Assembly: GCF_002078875.1 (NCBI RefSeq)
Contig: NC_034411.1
Location: 4,677,180 to 4,741,179, forward strand
DNA: 64,000 bases
Reading direction: 5' to 3'
Source: Numida meleagris
Lineage: Eukaryota; Chordata; Aves; Galliformes; Numididae
In this document: positions 11,504 to 24,800 of the stretch, piece after piece
Layout: each line of letters starts with the position of its first letter
Position numbering within the stretch: position 1 is the stretch's first letter
The notes under the pieces: generated by a model
The model's database searches: none
Told to the model about the DNA's origin: nothing
Seen by the model: the letters and a program-made list of their open reading frames with translations, nothing else
Program-made: the position numbers and the translations under genes

Positions 11504-14339
11504 TACTAGGTTTAACTTCACTGGACTTGTTAGTCTCAGATTAACTTTACTTAAAGCAGAGGAGGGATCACAGCAGGGAGCAGTTGAGCCTGGTGCAATA
11601 GTTGGCAAAGTATCAGCCTTCAGCAAGAGAGGATCCAGCCTGGAGCTCGAGCTCAGGGCCTGTGCCTGGGACAGAAGATGGATATGGCCTCGAGACCTTG
11701 AGTCTTAGGAAAGAGGACGGACACTTGGGAGTGTCCCAAGAGAGTTTTCACTCTTGTCCAGCATGGTCTCTGACTGGATCAAGAATTAATTCTGGAAATA
11801 GCCCAGCCAAACGCAGCTTGCAGCTTTCCTAGTGCTAGAAATACTGCTGTGACTTAATGGCTTCTGTCGAAGTTATTGTGCACGGTCTTGCTAAATATAT
11901 AACTTAGTTAATGTTTCTGTTTTAGCTTGGGTCTAATTTCTCTTCAGCCCTTGCCTGAATACTGTTATCAGTTTGGAGTTATTCTGATGAAATGGAGGAT
12001 GATTTAGCTGTAAAAAAGCACTATTTCTTCTGGCTGCTTGTAGAGAAATCAGCTTATGAATTGGTTTACGATCTTTGCTTGGGGTTATTGTGCTTTGCAG
12101 ACATGGGATCTGGTGATGGTGGGTTTTTTTTTTTAGTGGAAGATTTTATTCTCAGTGTCAATGCTGCAGCATCTAACATAGATTTGCACTCACTGGTTTT
12201 TTTTGTTAATTTTTTATTTAGCTACACTTTTAGATGTTTTTCCAAGAATAGCAAAATAAATATCCTGCACCATCAGCAAGTAATCTGGTGTGGTACAAAT
12301 GCCAAAAATAAAATCCTGTATAATTAGCCAGACTGGAAAGTTTTAAGTTGCGATGATGAATTCCGTTCACTTGCAATATATCTCTTGTGTGTATAATTAA
12401 TCTCCGAATTACATGAGAAAGAAAATATGCATATAAACCAGAAATAAGGTTTACATTCTCCTTTGGAAACCTTGCTGTGAGAAGCTGATATGTTAATGGC
12501 TGTAGGTTTTTCATCCGTGGGTATCTAAACCACGTAATCTTAAGAATCAGAAGTCCAAATCTGGTACTTCTGAAGCACTTTTCTTCTCCTTTGTCCAAGA
12601 AGCTTGCTTTTCAGAATGCATGGCTGAGTCTTTTCAGTACGAACGCATTATTCTTCTGAAATTTAATATCTGCACTGTGTATAATATGCCTGCGTCATAT
12701 CAGATAGTGCTTGCAAACTATAAAAATGCAGGTTTTAAATAAAGTACTTGTGCAGATTGAATAGATTTGAGTTCAAGCCTTAAAACTGCAAAAACTATTC
12801 AAGTTCTTAAATTCTAGTGTAGGCATATTCACACTTTGGTAGAATTGCTTATATATAATTTAAGGATATATAGCCCTTTTTTTTTCCAAGAGTTGCATTT
12901 CTCATTGGAGTATTCTTCCAGTATTTAATAATAAGGCACTAATTTTTATTCTTTTTAAGGGCTGCTCTGTAATCACTGTAGTTCATTATTTCAGCTTCAA
13001 AGTGTAGTCTGTGCAGAAGCAATGAGGTGTATCCACATCGAGAAATTAAGCAATAATCGTGTAGTTTGGTGTTTCAACAGGCTTTGTTCATTAGTAAGTA
13101 CAACGATCCATTGTAAGTACATGCTGTAGTCACGATGTTCTTAAGAGTCTGAAATTCAGACTCTCCAGAATAATTTTAAGTATATTCCTGTCGGTAGTGG
13201 TACTGCCAAGAGTACCAAATGCACTTAAATGTGTCTTGCTGTAATGGCAACTGTTCTGCAAAGTCGTTATGGGGAGAATACTGGAAATGGTGGGATACTT
13301 CCATGTGTGCATGCATGGCTTTGGAGTTACCAGTAGCTCATGCTCACACTGTGAGAGAGAAGAACTGTAGACACGTTAGAATGATTGGAAAGGTGTTTTT
13401 TTTTTTAAATAAAACAATTGAAAAACTTGGAGCGAGAAAAGGAGAAATGAAAACACAGCAAACACTGTGGAAGACAAGGAAAGGAGAAATGGGGGGGGAA
13501 AGGAAGACAGCACTGAAATGCAGGTGGGCTTATGCAGGAGAAGTTGCTGGTGGTTTGGGTTTGAATTACTGAAGCTCATCCAGTGACTTCAGCCACTGAA
13601 ATCATAGTGACTAAGACAATGCTTACTGGTTGTGAAGCCCTCTGAGTAAGGGCTGAGGAGGGGATGCTTTGCATTCCTGAGAACACTGGGGTGTGCTACA
13701 GATGTGAGTGGGAGGGGATGAGGGGGTGGTTTGACCAGAGCGTTGTGGTCTGGGGCTGTAAGCATTCAGCAGTTTGGGAGCTTCTGGACAATAAAAGCAC
13801 TGAACTCTTCTCTTTCAGTGAGGGGGACCTGTCTGTACGCTCAGCTGCTCCCCTGGAAGCTGCCAACCTCAGACTGTCCTGGTCAAATGTAAAATACTGG
13901 AATCCAGCCATTCAGGGGAATTTCTTTCACCTTTTCTACATCAGTGAGGCAAACCAGTATATAAATAGATTTTTATCAGAGATGCCCACATCTCCCGAGC
14001 CTGGTATCTTCATGCGAGGGCTCCGGTGCAGGCAGGCTTGTCATGGTCGCCTGGTGCATGGCAGCATTTAGCCAGAGAAACTGCAAGCAAAGCACTAACT
14101 CACATCTGATTAACTGTTGGTGTTTTATCTGATCCTGAGAAATGGCGAACTGTATAAAAACCACCCTTGCCTTTGTATTCTATCAAGAGCAAATGATTAG
14201 TGATTCCAGACTGACATTTGTAAACCTTCTTGCTTCCTAACAAGCACTAAATGTTTTCTAAATGGAGGCAGGGTTCAAATCTCCTTTTATTAGTCGCTGT
14301 GAGCATGCCACTGAATGTTACTGTGCAGGTTTTGGGTCG

Positions 14340-14640
14340 CTAGAGTGTGCTGCGAGCCCGGCACTGTGCGTGTCCTGCTGCGGGCCGCCTGCCTTCCTCA
14401 GCCCGCTGCCCTGCTGTCTCCTGGGCAACTCCAGCCAGCCCCCTGCTATTTCCTTTGTGCTGCGTCCTGCTCCCCGAGGAAGATGGCTCCCCAGCTACCT
14501 GGTGCACAGGGGACAGCAGCTTGTCACTGGGTCCTGCAGCATCGCTGCCTTTGGCCGAGCCAGGAGCACCGCCAGCGTGTCACTGAGCCACTGTGGGTGC
14601 AGGACGGGAATGGAGCTGGGCTGGTGGGCTTTGTGCTGCA
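14340..14640. other. GC-rich, CpG-retaining patch
   Basis: This roughly 300-base block is clearly richer in G+C than its AT-rich surroundings and keeps about a dozen CpG dinucleotides. Overlapping open frames on both strands (up to 150 codons) follow from the lack of stop codons in GC-rich DNA. It is shorter and poorer in CpG than a classic promoter island. A small regulatory element or an unrecognised old insertion are both possible. Confidence 0.4.
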
Positions 14641-17600
14641 GGAAAACACAGACCTGCTACACAGGACTTGGTGTGGAAGGAACGTGGTCAATGCGTTGCT
14701 TGGAAATGGAGTAATTCTCATTATCATAAGGTTCTGCTTCTTAAAATAAGTGGCTTGCTGCCTGTCCTTTGGTAGAGATGAACAAATTAGAAGTAGCAAC
14801 TACTTAGGCTACTTAATGCTTTTCTGCTTGGTCAGGAAAACCTTGGCTAAATGCTTTTCATGTTTTTGGAAAAGGCTGAGATGGTAGGAATATATAGCTT
14901 GAGGACAAATCCGAAACTGTGTTTAAAAAAAAAGTAATTAAAAGATATTTTTTTATTACTTCTACTGTCCTGTCTAATTTTAATTAAGTTCATCCTCTGA
15001 TGAGAATTGCAGTCTGAAAAAGCAGTGGGAAATCCATAATGTCTTCCCCTGGATGAAGATTGCAGCTGACAATTCGCTGCCGCAGGCGTGCTGTGCGTTC
15101 CTGCCCTAAGATTGAAGTATGGGGAGTGGTTTCCTTAGGGACAGGTCAGTGCGGGGCTGAAGGACCATTACAAACCCCAGAGCCTTGAGGAAATATCTCA
15201 AGACCTGTCTTCCATGCAAGTAAATGCATATTTTTCGAAGTAATAACTTCAAAACCAAAAGCCAACTGATGAGCAGCAGCGTTGCGTGTGTGTTCCTGTA
15301 CCTCTGTGTTCTGCGAAGAGTGAAACGAGTAATAAAGTTGGGTGTGTTGTTCAGGGCTCTGCTCCCGGGCAGTCCTGTACCAGGAAGAAGCCAGCCTGAC
15401 CCCTGTGCACACAAGGGATTACGGCAGCTGCTAAGGACCAGGCTGCTGCCTGCAGCTGCATGCACGGCTCTGCTGCTGGCTCTGTAACTTGTTCTCTAAA
15501 GCAGGCAGGCATCTTGCACAACAGAAAACCGTGGGGGTATGGGCGAGGATTAGGACAGCTAGGAAGAAAGGGGAAAAATAAAACTCTTGGAAGTGTCTCC
15601 TTTCCCACCTCTGCTGCTGGTTTAGCCCTTACGCAAAAGCCAGTTGTCCAGCTACTTGGTGTCTCTGTCGAGCATGCGGGTAAAGCGGCCAAATCAGACG
15701 GGCAGGATCCTAAGTGGGATTTGTGTTTTATAGCAACACGATAACGCTGTTTAATCTGGAAATAGTTAGGGCTGCTAATATGTCTGGAATTTCTGCCAGA
15801 TGGTCATTTTCTTGTCTAGAGCGATACGAGCTGCAAGCAGGGCAGGGGGGAAACCACCTCTGCAAGCAGATCCAGCAGCTTTGCCCTGTTCATGCACCGT
15901 GGGGAGCTCCTTTGTCCCGTGTCTGTAATTGGATGGGATGAACCTGGGTTTGGCACACCGGTCTTGGAAAAGTGCAAATTCTCTTCTCAGCTTAGAGAGG
16001 GGATGAATGCTTCTTATTAATTTTTGCTTCATTAATGTGAGAAATATGTTTTTAGATTTCTGGTTTTTTTTTTCTGAGCTATATGTTAAAGTTGTAAATT
16101 TTCTTGGAAAGCTAGTGAATGGAACATGCCTATGAAGAGATGAAAGTAATTATGCTGCAATGCTCCACTAGCAACAGAGAGCAGTATGGGATAAAATTAT
16201 TTGGATAGACGCCAAAGCCAAATTTTGTTCCATTTTAAGCTAAAACTAATTAAAGTTGTCAGGTCTTACGGTGGTCAAAGGTTGCTCAGCTGCTACTTGA
16301 AATAAATGAGTCTTTTTTCTCAATCAGTAACGCTACCAGCTCTGCGCTTTCTGTCATCCTCCCGAGCCCAAGAACCTTCTGAAATAAGTATGCATGTTTA
16401 CTTCTGTGTTTGTCCACTTCAGTGTGCCAATTAGCATGTGATGGTCCTAATTTGGAGCTAAATGCCTCACCTGTAAATGCCTCACTGGTTTTTAGCCTTT
16501 TCCTCTGTGCTTGCCTTCCCTGTTACTTTACTTCATTTGTGCAGAGGATTTCTTATGAGGAAATTTCACCAGGGGGCTGCTTCAAGACTTTTTCCAGAAA
16601 AGCTGATTAGGGTGATGGTATATATTATTTATATCCACTGCACAAGATTGGGAACAAATGCAGTTTCCTAGAATGCGAAGTCTGATTGAATATTCTAATC
16701 TCTAAAATATTCTTAATTTCTAAAATGTCATGTCAGTTGTGTAGTTGACCTGAAATTCTGTTGAAGGAGCTGTTGGTCGTGAAGACAGTTGTGAGCTTGC
16801 CAGATTGAAGTGGTGTAGCCAGCCTGGATCTCTGTTGTTTGTTTTTTGCTGGTGTTTTTTTAATCACACTGAATATATTCCTTCCTCATAAAAAAATATA
16901 AAAATAAAAATTAAAAAATACTGACATGTCGTCATTCCAAACACGCATACAGCATTTTCAAGAATGGAGAGCATGTGGTTACTGTCAGTAGTGGGGTTTT
17001 TAATAAGAAACTGCACAGGGAATAAGTTGCAGGGAGTTGGACTTTCTTCAGTGTTACACGTATGTCAATGCGGAGATGAATGTATATACTCAGGGTTTGA
17101 TACCAGAGTGTTAAAAATGGAATTACTGCAGTCTTGCATTTCATAGTTCGTGGCTGAGAGGTTTGAAAATGTGTTTGGATATTGGAGGTGTCACGTTGAG
17201 AGCTGAGAAGACATGGAGTAAAGAGACTGACATCAAGCAGAGCTACTTGCTGAAATGCTGAGTGTATTTTACTTTCAAATACCACCTTTTAATAAACTTT
17301 AGATGTAAAGTTTCTCCTAGCTCTACTGTAGACTTACCATAAAATTTAGACATCAAGCCTGACTGGCTAAATTCCAACTCAGATAATTAATAACTTGCCC
17401 TTGCAAATTCATGTAGGCTTTTTTTTATTCCCTATTTTTTCTGCCCTGCGCAACTTTGAAGTATGCTGCCCATATATTTTACTATGCGATATCTATTCTG
17501 AATAAAAATTTTTAAGAGTGCTGAGGGGATGAGCCTGGCAGCGTGCAGCGGGGTTGCGTGTCGTTGACTTCCTGTGCTTTTGAATGTCTCAACTTCGATA

Positions 17601-18267
17601 TTTTGTTGAAGGTATTGGGTTAAATTGGCTTTGCGCATTAGTCTTAGGAAGTAAAATAGCGTAGCTGGGTGCTGCTAGATGCAGAGAGGTGCTTTTATGG
17701 TTTTTAACCATGTTGCCAAGAGATTTTTCATATATTGCAAGTGCTAGACGTATGAGATCAAACAGGTTGTGTAAGACTTGCTTTGACTTTCCAGCGTCTA
17801 TGTATAATTTTAGTAATAAAGTGTAAGCATAATCGTGAAGCAATACTGTTGTTTTTCCTGTGAATTTCGGTTGTGGAGCTAGCACATAAATCCTTAACTG
17901 TTCACTATACGCTTTCAGCAGTGACTGCACAGAAGAAACTTATTTGACCAGACTTCAATGGCAATCTAGAGCAAGTCTGACAAAGCCCATGGGACCAACA
18001 TAACTCTTGGTTGCAGCAGGTGCTCGCTAAGCCAGGGTTTAGCAATTTGTTGCCTCAAACTGTAAGGGAAGCAACCAGTCTGACCAGAATATCAGTTCAC
18101 AGCATTTCCGTGGAGATTGCTCCAGAATGGCCAATGTGTAACATTAAAAAAGAAACAAAACCATTTTTACTTTTTAAAAGGGAAAAATTATGCTGACTGC
18201 ACTGGGAGGAGCAAAGAAGTGCAATTACTGTAGATGTAGAAGAATCTTGAAGGTATTTAGCAGCAGC

Positions 18268-18284
18268 AATAATAATAATAATAA
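18268..18284 (+). repeat. (AAT)n microsatellite
   Basis: Five to six perfect AAT units follow CAGCAGC. It is a simple repeat with no evidence of function. Confidence 0.9.
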
Positions 18285-20917
18285 GCCTTAAATTTGCTAT
18301 TAGCTTAGTTAGGTTGGGTGCTGTCTGTATGTGCTTCCCCAGTAAGAGACCTGCCTGCTGCTCAGCTGTGACGCTTCTATGTTTGCTGAGAGCTTTGCTT
18401 GCCTTTGCAGGAGAAAAGTGCAGCTTGCCCGTAATGTGCTGCCCCACATTGAAGGGGATGGGGGACTTGTCCCCTGCCTCTGACATCAATCCGTGGCTTT
18501 GAAATGCCAACTTTGCTGCAAAATTTGGGATTTTTGCAGCAGCAATAGTAAATGAAACGGACTGGCTCTTCACCAAAGTGCCCTATTTTGGCTATCTCCC
18601 TGCCTGCGGTGTGGGAGGGAGAGCCGGCTGGCTTTGGTCTTTCAGAAGAACAGAGCTAACTTGGATGTTAAACTTCTCAATTCCTAAATCTTGTCACTGT
18701 GATAAGCGATTAGACAGATTCATAGTCAACAGGTCATAAATGTGTAGTAAAAGGACTGGATGGAGATGTACTCTAACATCCTTAATGGAGCAGTTAGGGA
18801 TACAGGGAGATATGCAGGGAGAGGACTGCAGGCACTTCCCAGCTGATGTGTTCTCCCTGAGCAGCATCCCCTGGTGCTCCCACCAGGAGGAAAATCGTGG
18901 GCTAGGCAGATCATTAGTCTTATCCCATAAAGGCATTTCTTCCTCTTAAGAGAATTTCTGAGTAGGTAGCTCTCTCTTTTAAAAACTAAACTGCTCAGGC
19001 TTCTCAGGATGGGTTCAATTCCCCTCTCTGCCTCTGTCATCAGGAATAAGTTTAAATTTGCATAAAACATGGAGGAAATGCTTCCACGTTATTTCTAGTA
19101 GCCTTGATGTCTAGGAACGTCTTCTCCTTGTAGGAATAAATGTCACAAGCTAAGCCCCTGTTCTCTAAATACTTTTTCCAAGAGCTGTAGCTGAAATAAT
19201 TGAACTGCCAGTTACATAGTTATCTGGGATGTCGTGGAGCGGTGGGTATCCTTACACACATGCACTCTAGTAGTTAATAAAGCCAGCCTGAAGCTGGGCG
19301 CTGTATTCCTAGAAACAGAAAAATCCAAGTGGTTTTGAGTGATCTCAGTGTGGCATCCGCTGGGAACTTGCTGCAGGGAATAGCCATTAAAATGGAGATG
19401 TACATCCACACACATGCCTTTAACACAGCATGGGAGGGTGTGCACAGAAGAAAGCATTACGTTGACTCAGTGTACAGAGCATGCTTAAGATTATTTTCTT
19501 ATTGCCAGATTTTTTGCGAATTCAGTTTAAAATCTGTGCCATGACAAACTGTGCTTGCTGTTCTGGGTTGCTAACAGTATCTGGAAACCTTACGTTAATC
19601 GCAAAAACCCACAAGCCCCCGAACAAGCAAACAAATCAAAGAAGCCATGGATTAGCTTGTTACGCTGTCCTGGATGACTTGTTTTTCAGTATGCTTGCGG
19701 GGATTGGTTTCTGCTGCCCACTGGATGCTTAATCCTGCTTTTAAAACGGAAATTTGGTGGAGAAGGTACTCAGTCGTCCTTTCTAGAATAGAAGAATTGT
19801 TCATCAAACAACAATTGAATATGAATATCTGTTTATGGCAGCACTAAAGCTTGTAATAGCTTTCTCTGCGTGTTCAGTGTTTGGAGGTCCTTTTGATGAC
19901 TACTGGTGCTACATAGGGGAGTTTTGAGGCAGAAACTGCAGCAGCTTTTGTTTCATTTTGTTGGAGTATGAAGATGAAGGTATGTGGATAACAGAGGCAT
20001 GCCTTCAGAGGGTGCTAGATCAGTGACCGTGGTGTGGAAATTACATGGCCTGTTTCACCCTTGAAGTTCTCAAACCTTCATTACTCTTAGAGCACAAGTT
20101 TGTTGGGTGAAACTATATGCACGTATCTGAGGCTCGCTTTTGTTGTTGGCTGCCTCACTAGAAGCGCTGAACATCTCACATGTAAATAAAGGGGGGTTTC
20201 ATTTACTGCTGGTAACTAGTAAATATGTTCTTTGTGTTCCATACCACATTTGAAGAAAAACTCAACAGCTTGAGGTAGAGCATCTTGGGGCTCGCAGGGT
20301 GGCCCAGCTTTGTGTGTGGGGAGCGGCTGCCCACCGCCGCAGCTCTCTCTGTCTGCTGCAGGTCTGTGGGCTGGAAAGCGCAGCACAGGCCGCAGGGGCC
20401 CACAGCAAGGCACAAGTGAGACCTGTGCTTTCCCTGTCAGCCTGAAGCCAAGTGGAAGCTGCCGGCCTCAAACAAATGCTTTTGCTTTCATCTGTGGTCT
20501 GCAGCTGAAGGACAAAGGGGAGATTTTCAAAAGCCGTAATGAGAATCAGGAGTTGAAATCCCATTGACTTTTGATGAAGGCTGGGGGTAGGCGCGCTCGT
20601 TGCGCATCAGAAACTTCTCTCCTTTTTCCTTGTTGTCCGGGTCGCTGGCCCTGGTGATGTCCCTGTGCTGCCTCCGGTGCTCCTCTGGCAACAGAAGCTG
20701 TTCGGTGTTTGGTATCTTGCGCTTGGTTTTGAAACAACAGGGATCCAAGGATCCCAAATTCAGTCTGGGAAGTCTTGGCCCCTGCAGTCACTGTGAGGTT
20801 ATGTGGGGAGAGCAACTCACTTTGCTATTTTGAGTCCACAGTGAGTGCCTCTATTTCCTTTATTTCCGGAATTATTTTAGGGGTTAAGACAGCATTGGGT
20901 GAAAATGTAACCCTTGC

Positions 20918-20942
20918 TTTATTTATTTATTTATTTATTTTT
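20918..20942 (+). repeat. (TTTA)n microsatellite
   Basis: About six perfect TTTA units in a T-rich stretch. It is a simple repeat, possibly length-variable. Confidence 0.92.
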
Positions 20943-21289
20943 GAAAGAGGTCTTTGGATGCATTATGGATGAAGCTGGAGGCAAAGTGCTTTTAAAAAAG
21001 TTTATCTTGCATAGTCATGCTATATATGAGTGCACAATCTATACTTCTTATGCTGTTGTCCACCTTTTTGCTCGTGGCTGTGCTCCATAATTCGATAATT
21101 GATGCCTTTAGTATGCATATACAAAATGATGAATGATCACGTTATAAAACTACACAAATGCAGCATTGGGTGGTACTGGGAGCAGTGTAGGCTCACCATT
21201 TGTTTCGAGTTAGGTTGCACGAATGCCCGTGTCTTGACTGAAGTGATTTTTGCCAAAGCTGCTTGTCACGGAGTTATCTCTAGATCTAC

Positions 21290-21341
21290 CTGTGTCCATG
21301 ACAGGGGGACAGGAGGTCCACTGACCCAAAAACGGGGGAGG
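21290..21341 (+). mobile_element. Remnant of retroviral internal region with polypurine tract
   Basis: Directly upstream of the LTR lies AAAAACGGGGGAGG (21328-21341), a purine tract broken by a single C. It stands where the plus-strand primer of a retrovirus (polypurine tract) lies next to a 3' LTR. A second purine-rich piece (GACAGGGGGACAGGAGG) lies just before it. This suggests a 3' LTR with a small piece of internal sequence, and not a clean solo LTR. The left boundary is a guess, and no gag, pol or env reading frame is visible. Confidence 0.5.
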
Positions 21342-21859
21342 TGTCAATGGTTTATGGGCCTGTTCAGCCCAGTTCTGTGACTAATGGGGCAGGGGGACCC
21401 ACGCTCTGGGGTAGGGGAAAAGGTAAGGAGGTGGGAGATGGGCCTAACAACAGAACAGCGGCAACGATCTGAGGAGGAAAGTTAATTTACTAAATGTGAT
21501 ATTGGAATACAAGATTACACAATATAATACAATATAATTGGAATTTAGCCTAATAAATCAAATAATGAGAGAGAGAGTGCCCAAAACCAAAGGCCTTACT
21601 CTAAAACTGAAGGTGAAATGGCTAGACATTTCACTGCTGAGGTGAGCAGCAAGAAGAAGAGAGCCTCGTGACTTGTGAGCAGTTATATCTTTCCCTCTGA
21701 ATGTGAAGTCCTCTGAGGTACGTAGTTCTTCTCTTCTGAGAACCAGGTACCTGGAAAATCGGCAGTCCACAGAGTGGGTGCATTAACTCTTTAACTCCCA
21801 GTGTTTTACATGATGTTATGATGTGGAATACCAATAACAAAAATCATAAAACCATGACA
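21342..21859 (+). mobile_element. Endogenous retrovirus LTR (bird family), likely 3' LTR
   Basis: The element starts TGTCAATGGTTTATGGGCC and ends in CCATGACA, so it has TG...CA ends within a short inverted repeat (TGTCA/TGACA). Its length of 518 bases fits an LTR. It contains a GAGAGAGAGAG run near 21570 and an AATAAA at 21552-21557 that could be the old polyadenylation signal. The start and body resemble LTRs I know from galliform genomes, but I cannot name the Repbase family. I see no matching target-site duplication, as expected if the upstream part of the provirus was lost. No viral coding sequence remains. Confidence 0.72.
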
Positions 21860-24800
21860 CTGCTCTTCCATAAGGGCTACCTGTGAAAGAGTTTGTTCTG
21901 GCAGGTTCATCCACTCCTCTGTGTGCAAAACTTACTGTTATATTGGATATGAATTCTACTTTACCATAATGTATCAAAAACTTCAGTATCGCCAGACACT
22001 AACATCATTTCTGTAACATTTCAACGTGATCCATATTGGTTGTTCTTCCTAAAGTTGGAATTTATTTTGCTTAACCTGAACAATTACTACTGGAGGACTA
22101 AGTTGAGGTCTCTGGTTTTGGCTATTAATATTACACGCTTCAGCTGTTCTGTCTGTATGTTTTTAATTATGTAACTTTATTTTGGGTTTGATCTTTTCAT
22201 TATATAAACTTTTGTCAGTTTAAGAACGGATTATGAAAGCACAAACTGGGAGAAACTCGTCTTGGTTGCCTCTGAAAAAAACCTGAACATAAGGATAGAA
22301 GCATGGTAATATCTTCATCGCTGATAAAATGTTTATATTAAAAAAAAAAAAGAAGACTAGGAAGAAGGAGGCTGTGAACAGTTTTAACCATCTGAGCAAT
22401 GATTTCCTGGCTGTAGCCGGTAGTGTCTTCATGCTGAAGATGGGCAGTTACCTCATGCAGTTTCTTCCCTGGCTGTCTTCTGTGGCTTATGTAACACTTG
22501 CCCAAAATCTCAGCTGTTTTCAGAGTGTTTCGATAACTGAGAAATGTGACAGAAGGTTATTAAAAAGTAGAGATCTTGAAAGTCTCCAGAATAATTAAAA
22601 TGCATAAAACAAGTAAGTAGCAGATGGCAAGCAAGTGTTTGAATTAAACCAATAACTCTTTAAATACATAACCTTAACAGCTAATGTACTGACATGGCAG
22701 ACTGTACCAGAATTCCTGTCAGCATTGTTTTAATGATTTCAAGAGCCGAAATAATGTTAGAAACTATATTAAAAATAATAAAATTCATTAGCTTGGTTTA
22801 GGTTTGATCTCATCCTCCCTCACCCCAACCGCATGAATTTTCTTTTTCCTGCTGGCATTGCAAACCATTGCATGGTTTATTATTTCAGGGTTTTGTTTTG
22901 GTTTTGGACTTTGCACAATAGCATTACCAGCTCAAAGATGTTCTTCCAATTTTTTCCAAGATTGGTGAAACGAAGGATTTTCTTCCTGCAGCAGCGCCTG
23001 GTGAAAGGCCTGATGCTGTAACAGTACATCCAGCATCATGATTGTTTCCTACCTCTCAGCTATGAATGTGCAGAATTGTGCTGTGCACAAGTTGGAGAAG
23101 CAGGTTCTGTTGCTAATTCTTCACTTTAAACTACAGAATAAAAAATCTGAATGGTATTAGAGCCATTGGGAGTGTATGTAAATGTTGTCATGAACTAATA
23201 CGTGTCTAATTGGAGTTTAATAGAAATGTTTTCATGGAGTACTGTTACCTACTTTCTGCTTGGCTCTTTAGCCTTTCTTCTTATTTCAGAAGAAAATGTG
23301 TTTGTTCAGCCTCCCCTGCCACCCTACCTCCCCCTTATTTCCAGCCTGGCAGACTACTTTGGGTCTTCATGTCAGGCTACGCTGTGCTTTTGATCAGCCC
23401 TGTACCAGCCTCCAGAGCGGATCTTCTGCTTATTTCTAAATATGTAACTTTTAGTAGGCTATTGTGGCATTGAAGCAAAAATGTGAATGATTTCTTTTGG
23501 GTTTTGCAAATACAGTCAAGCCTCCTGCTGTTTTGCTTCTTTGTGGCATGGGGAGAAGTAAAAGAAAGGGGAGTATCTATCCACGCATCAATTCATTTAC
23601 GTACATTTCTTATCTTTCATTCCTCCTCAATTACTTTTATATATATAAAACCAGCATAGGTTTTCTTAAAGACTCTTTATAACATTTTTTTGTTGTTGTG
23701 GTAAGTTCAGTCCAGCAGAATTCCTTGTAACGATTCCTTGGTGTTAATGGATGCCGTAATTAATGGAATTTCTCTGGAAGCAAGACAGGTAGCCAGGGTT
23801 CTGGAAGCAGAAGCCCTTTGTAAGTAGGGGAGAAGTTAATGAAGCAGAGACAAAGAGAAATGCGGTAGCAGAAGCATCCACTGTAGTTGTGAGCAGTTTT
23901 CTTTGAGCTAGAGCTGCTCTGTGCTTCCCTTTGAACCCTGGCTGCGGCACCGCAAGGTTTAAACCCCAGTCTCCCACGTGTTTCTGCTGCTCCAGCTCCA
24001 TGGAGCTATGCCTGCTCATTTATCCCGGACACAGAGTTCCCAAAATATTTTCTGTCCAAGCAATGCCGTTTCATCAAAATAAAGGAGGCAATGACAGAAT
24101 GGTAATTCTGAAAATTATTTTTCCTTAAAGCTCATAAGGGATTTAGTGCTTTGAAATGAATAGGTTTTATGAATGCACGTACTTGGGCTTCTGTTTGTCA
24201 AGTCTTACGTTTTCAAATTCAGAATAAAATAAACAGCAAATAAATACTTGAATGATTAAAAGGACCTTTAAAGCAATCTGTATTATGAAGATTTCCTTTC
24301 TATAATTTCTGTAGCAAGGCAAAGTTCTTCTCTTAGATCTGAAAGGAGGAAACCCAGTAGGATGTCAAGATACTGCCTAAAGCGTATGCTAGCAGAAAGG
24401 TAGCACCAGGCAGTGCTTTTGTTCTGACACTATGAAAAGCTACATACATATTTCCTGTTCGCTCTCATGGAAAATGTTTTTCCTTGTCTTACAATAGTGA
24501 TGCTCATCTACTCACTGGAATATCATTGCCAGTTATTTAGAGTAAAATATTTTCCTTCAGAAGGAACAAATTATCAGCAAATTGAATTGTGTAATGAGTT
24601 ATGCCAGAAGTACAAGTAAGAAACTTGAATGTGCATAAATAATTTTGCTTGGATTGCTGCTGAAGTTGACAGGCAAGAAAATGAATGTCATATGTTTTTA
24701 TTTATCCAGCTCCATTATTTGATTGGAGAATTTAAAAACCTTATTTGTGATACAGTGACTACTCCTTGAACCTTATCTTTGTGTCAGCCTCTTCTTAATT

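Larger units (their letters stand above)
11504..21289 (+). other. MACROD2: MACROD2 intron, no gene recognised
   Basis: About 9.8 kb of mostly AT-rich intron. It includes the GC-rich patch 14340-14640 (listed separately), an ATTTGCAT octamer at 19056, and AAT and TTTA microsatellites. The longest open frame (159 codons, - strand, 18097-18576) contains the AAT repeat read as a row of Ile and has no family signature. At 16459-16485 a short segment TAAATGCCTCAC occurs twice, 15 bases apart. Confidence 0.6.

Noticed and set aside
14265..14290. GGTTCAAATC resembling a tRNA T-arm
   Set aside because: No acceptor stem, A box or cloverleaf could be drawn around it.
14262..14749. Overlapping frames of 150 and 144 codons
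   Set aside because: They lie in a GC-rich patch where stop codons are rare and open in several frames at once. No protein family is visible.
18097..18576. 159-codon open frame on the - strand
   Set aside because: It includes the AAT microsatellite read as a row of Ile, has no domain, and has no splice or promoter support. It is likely chance.
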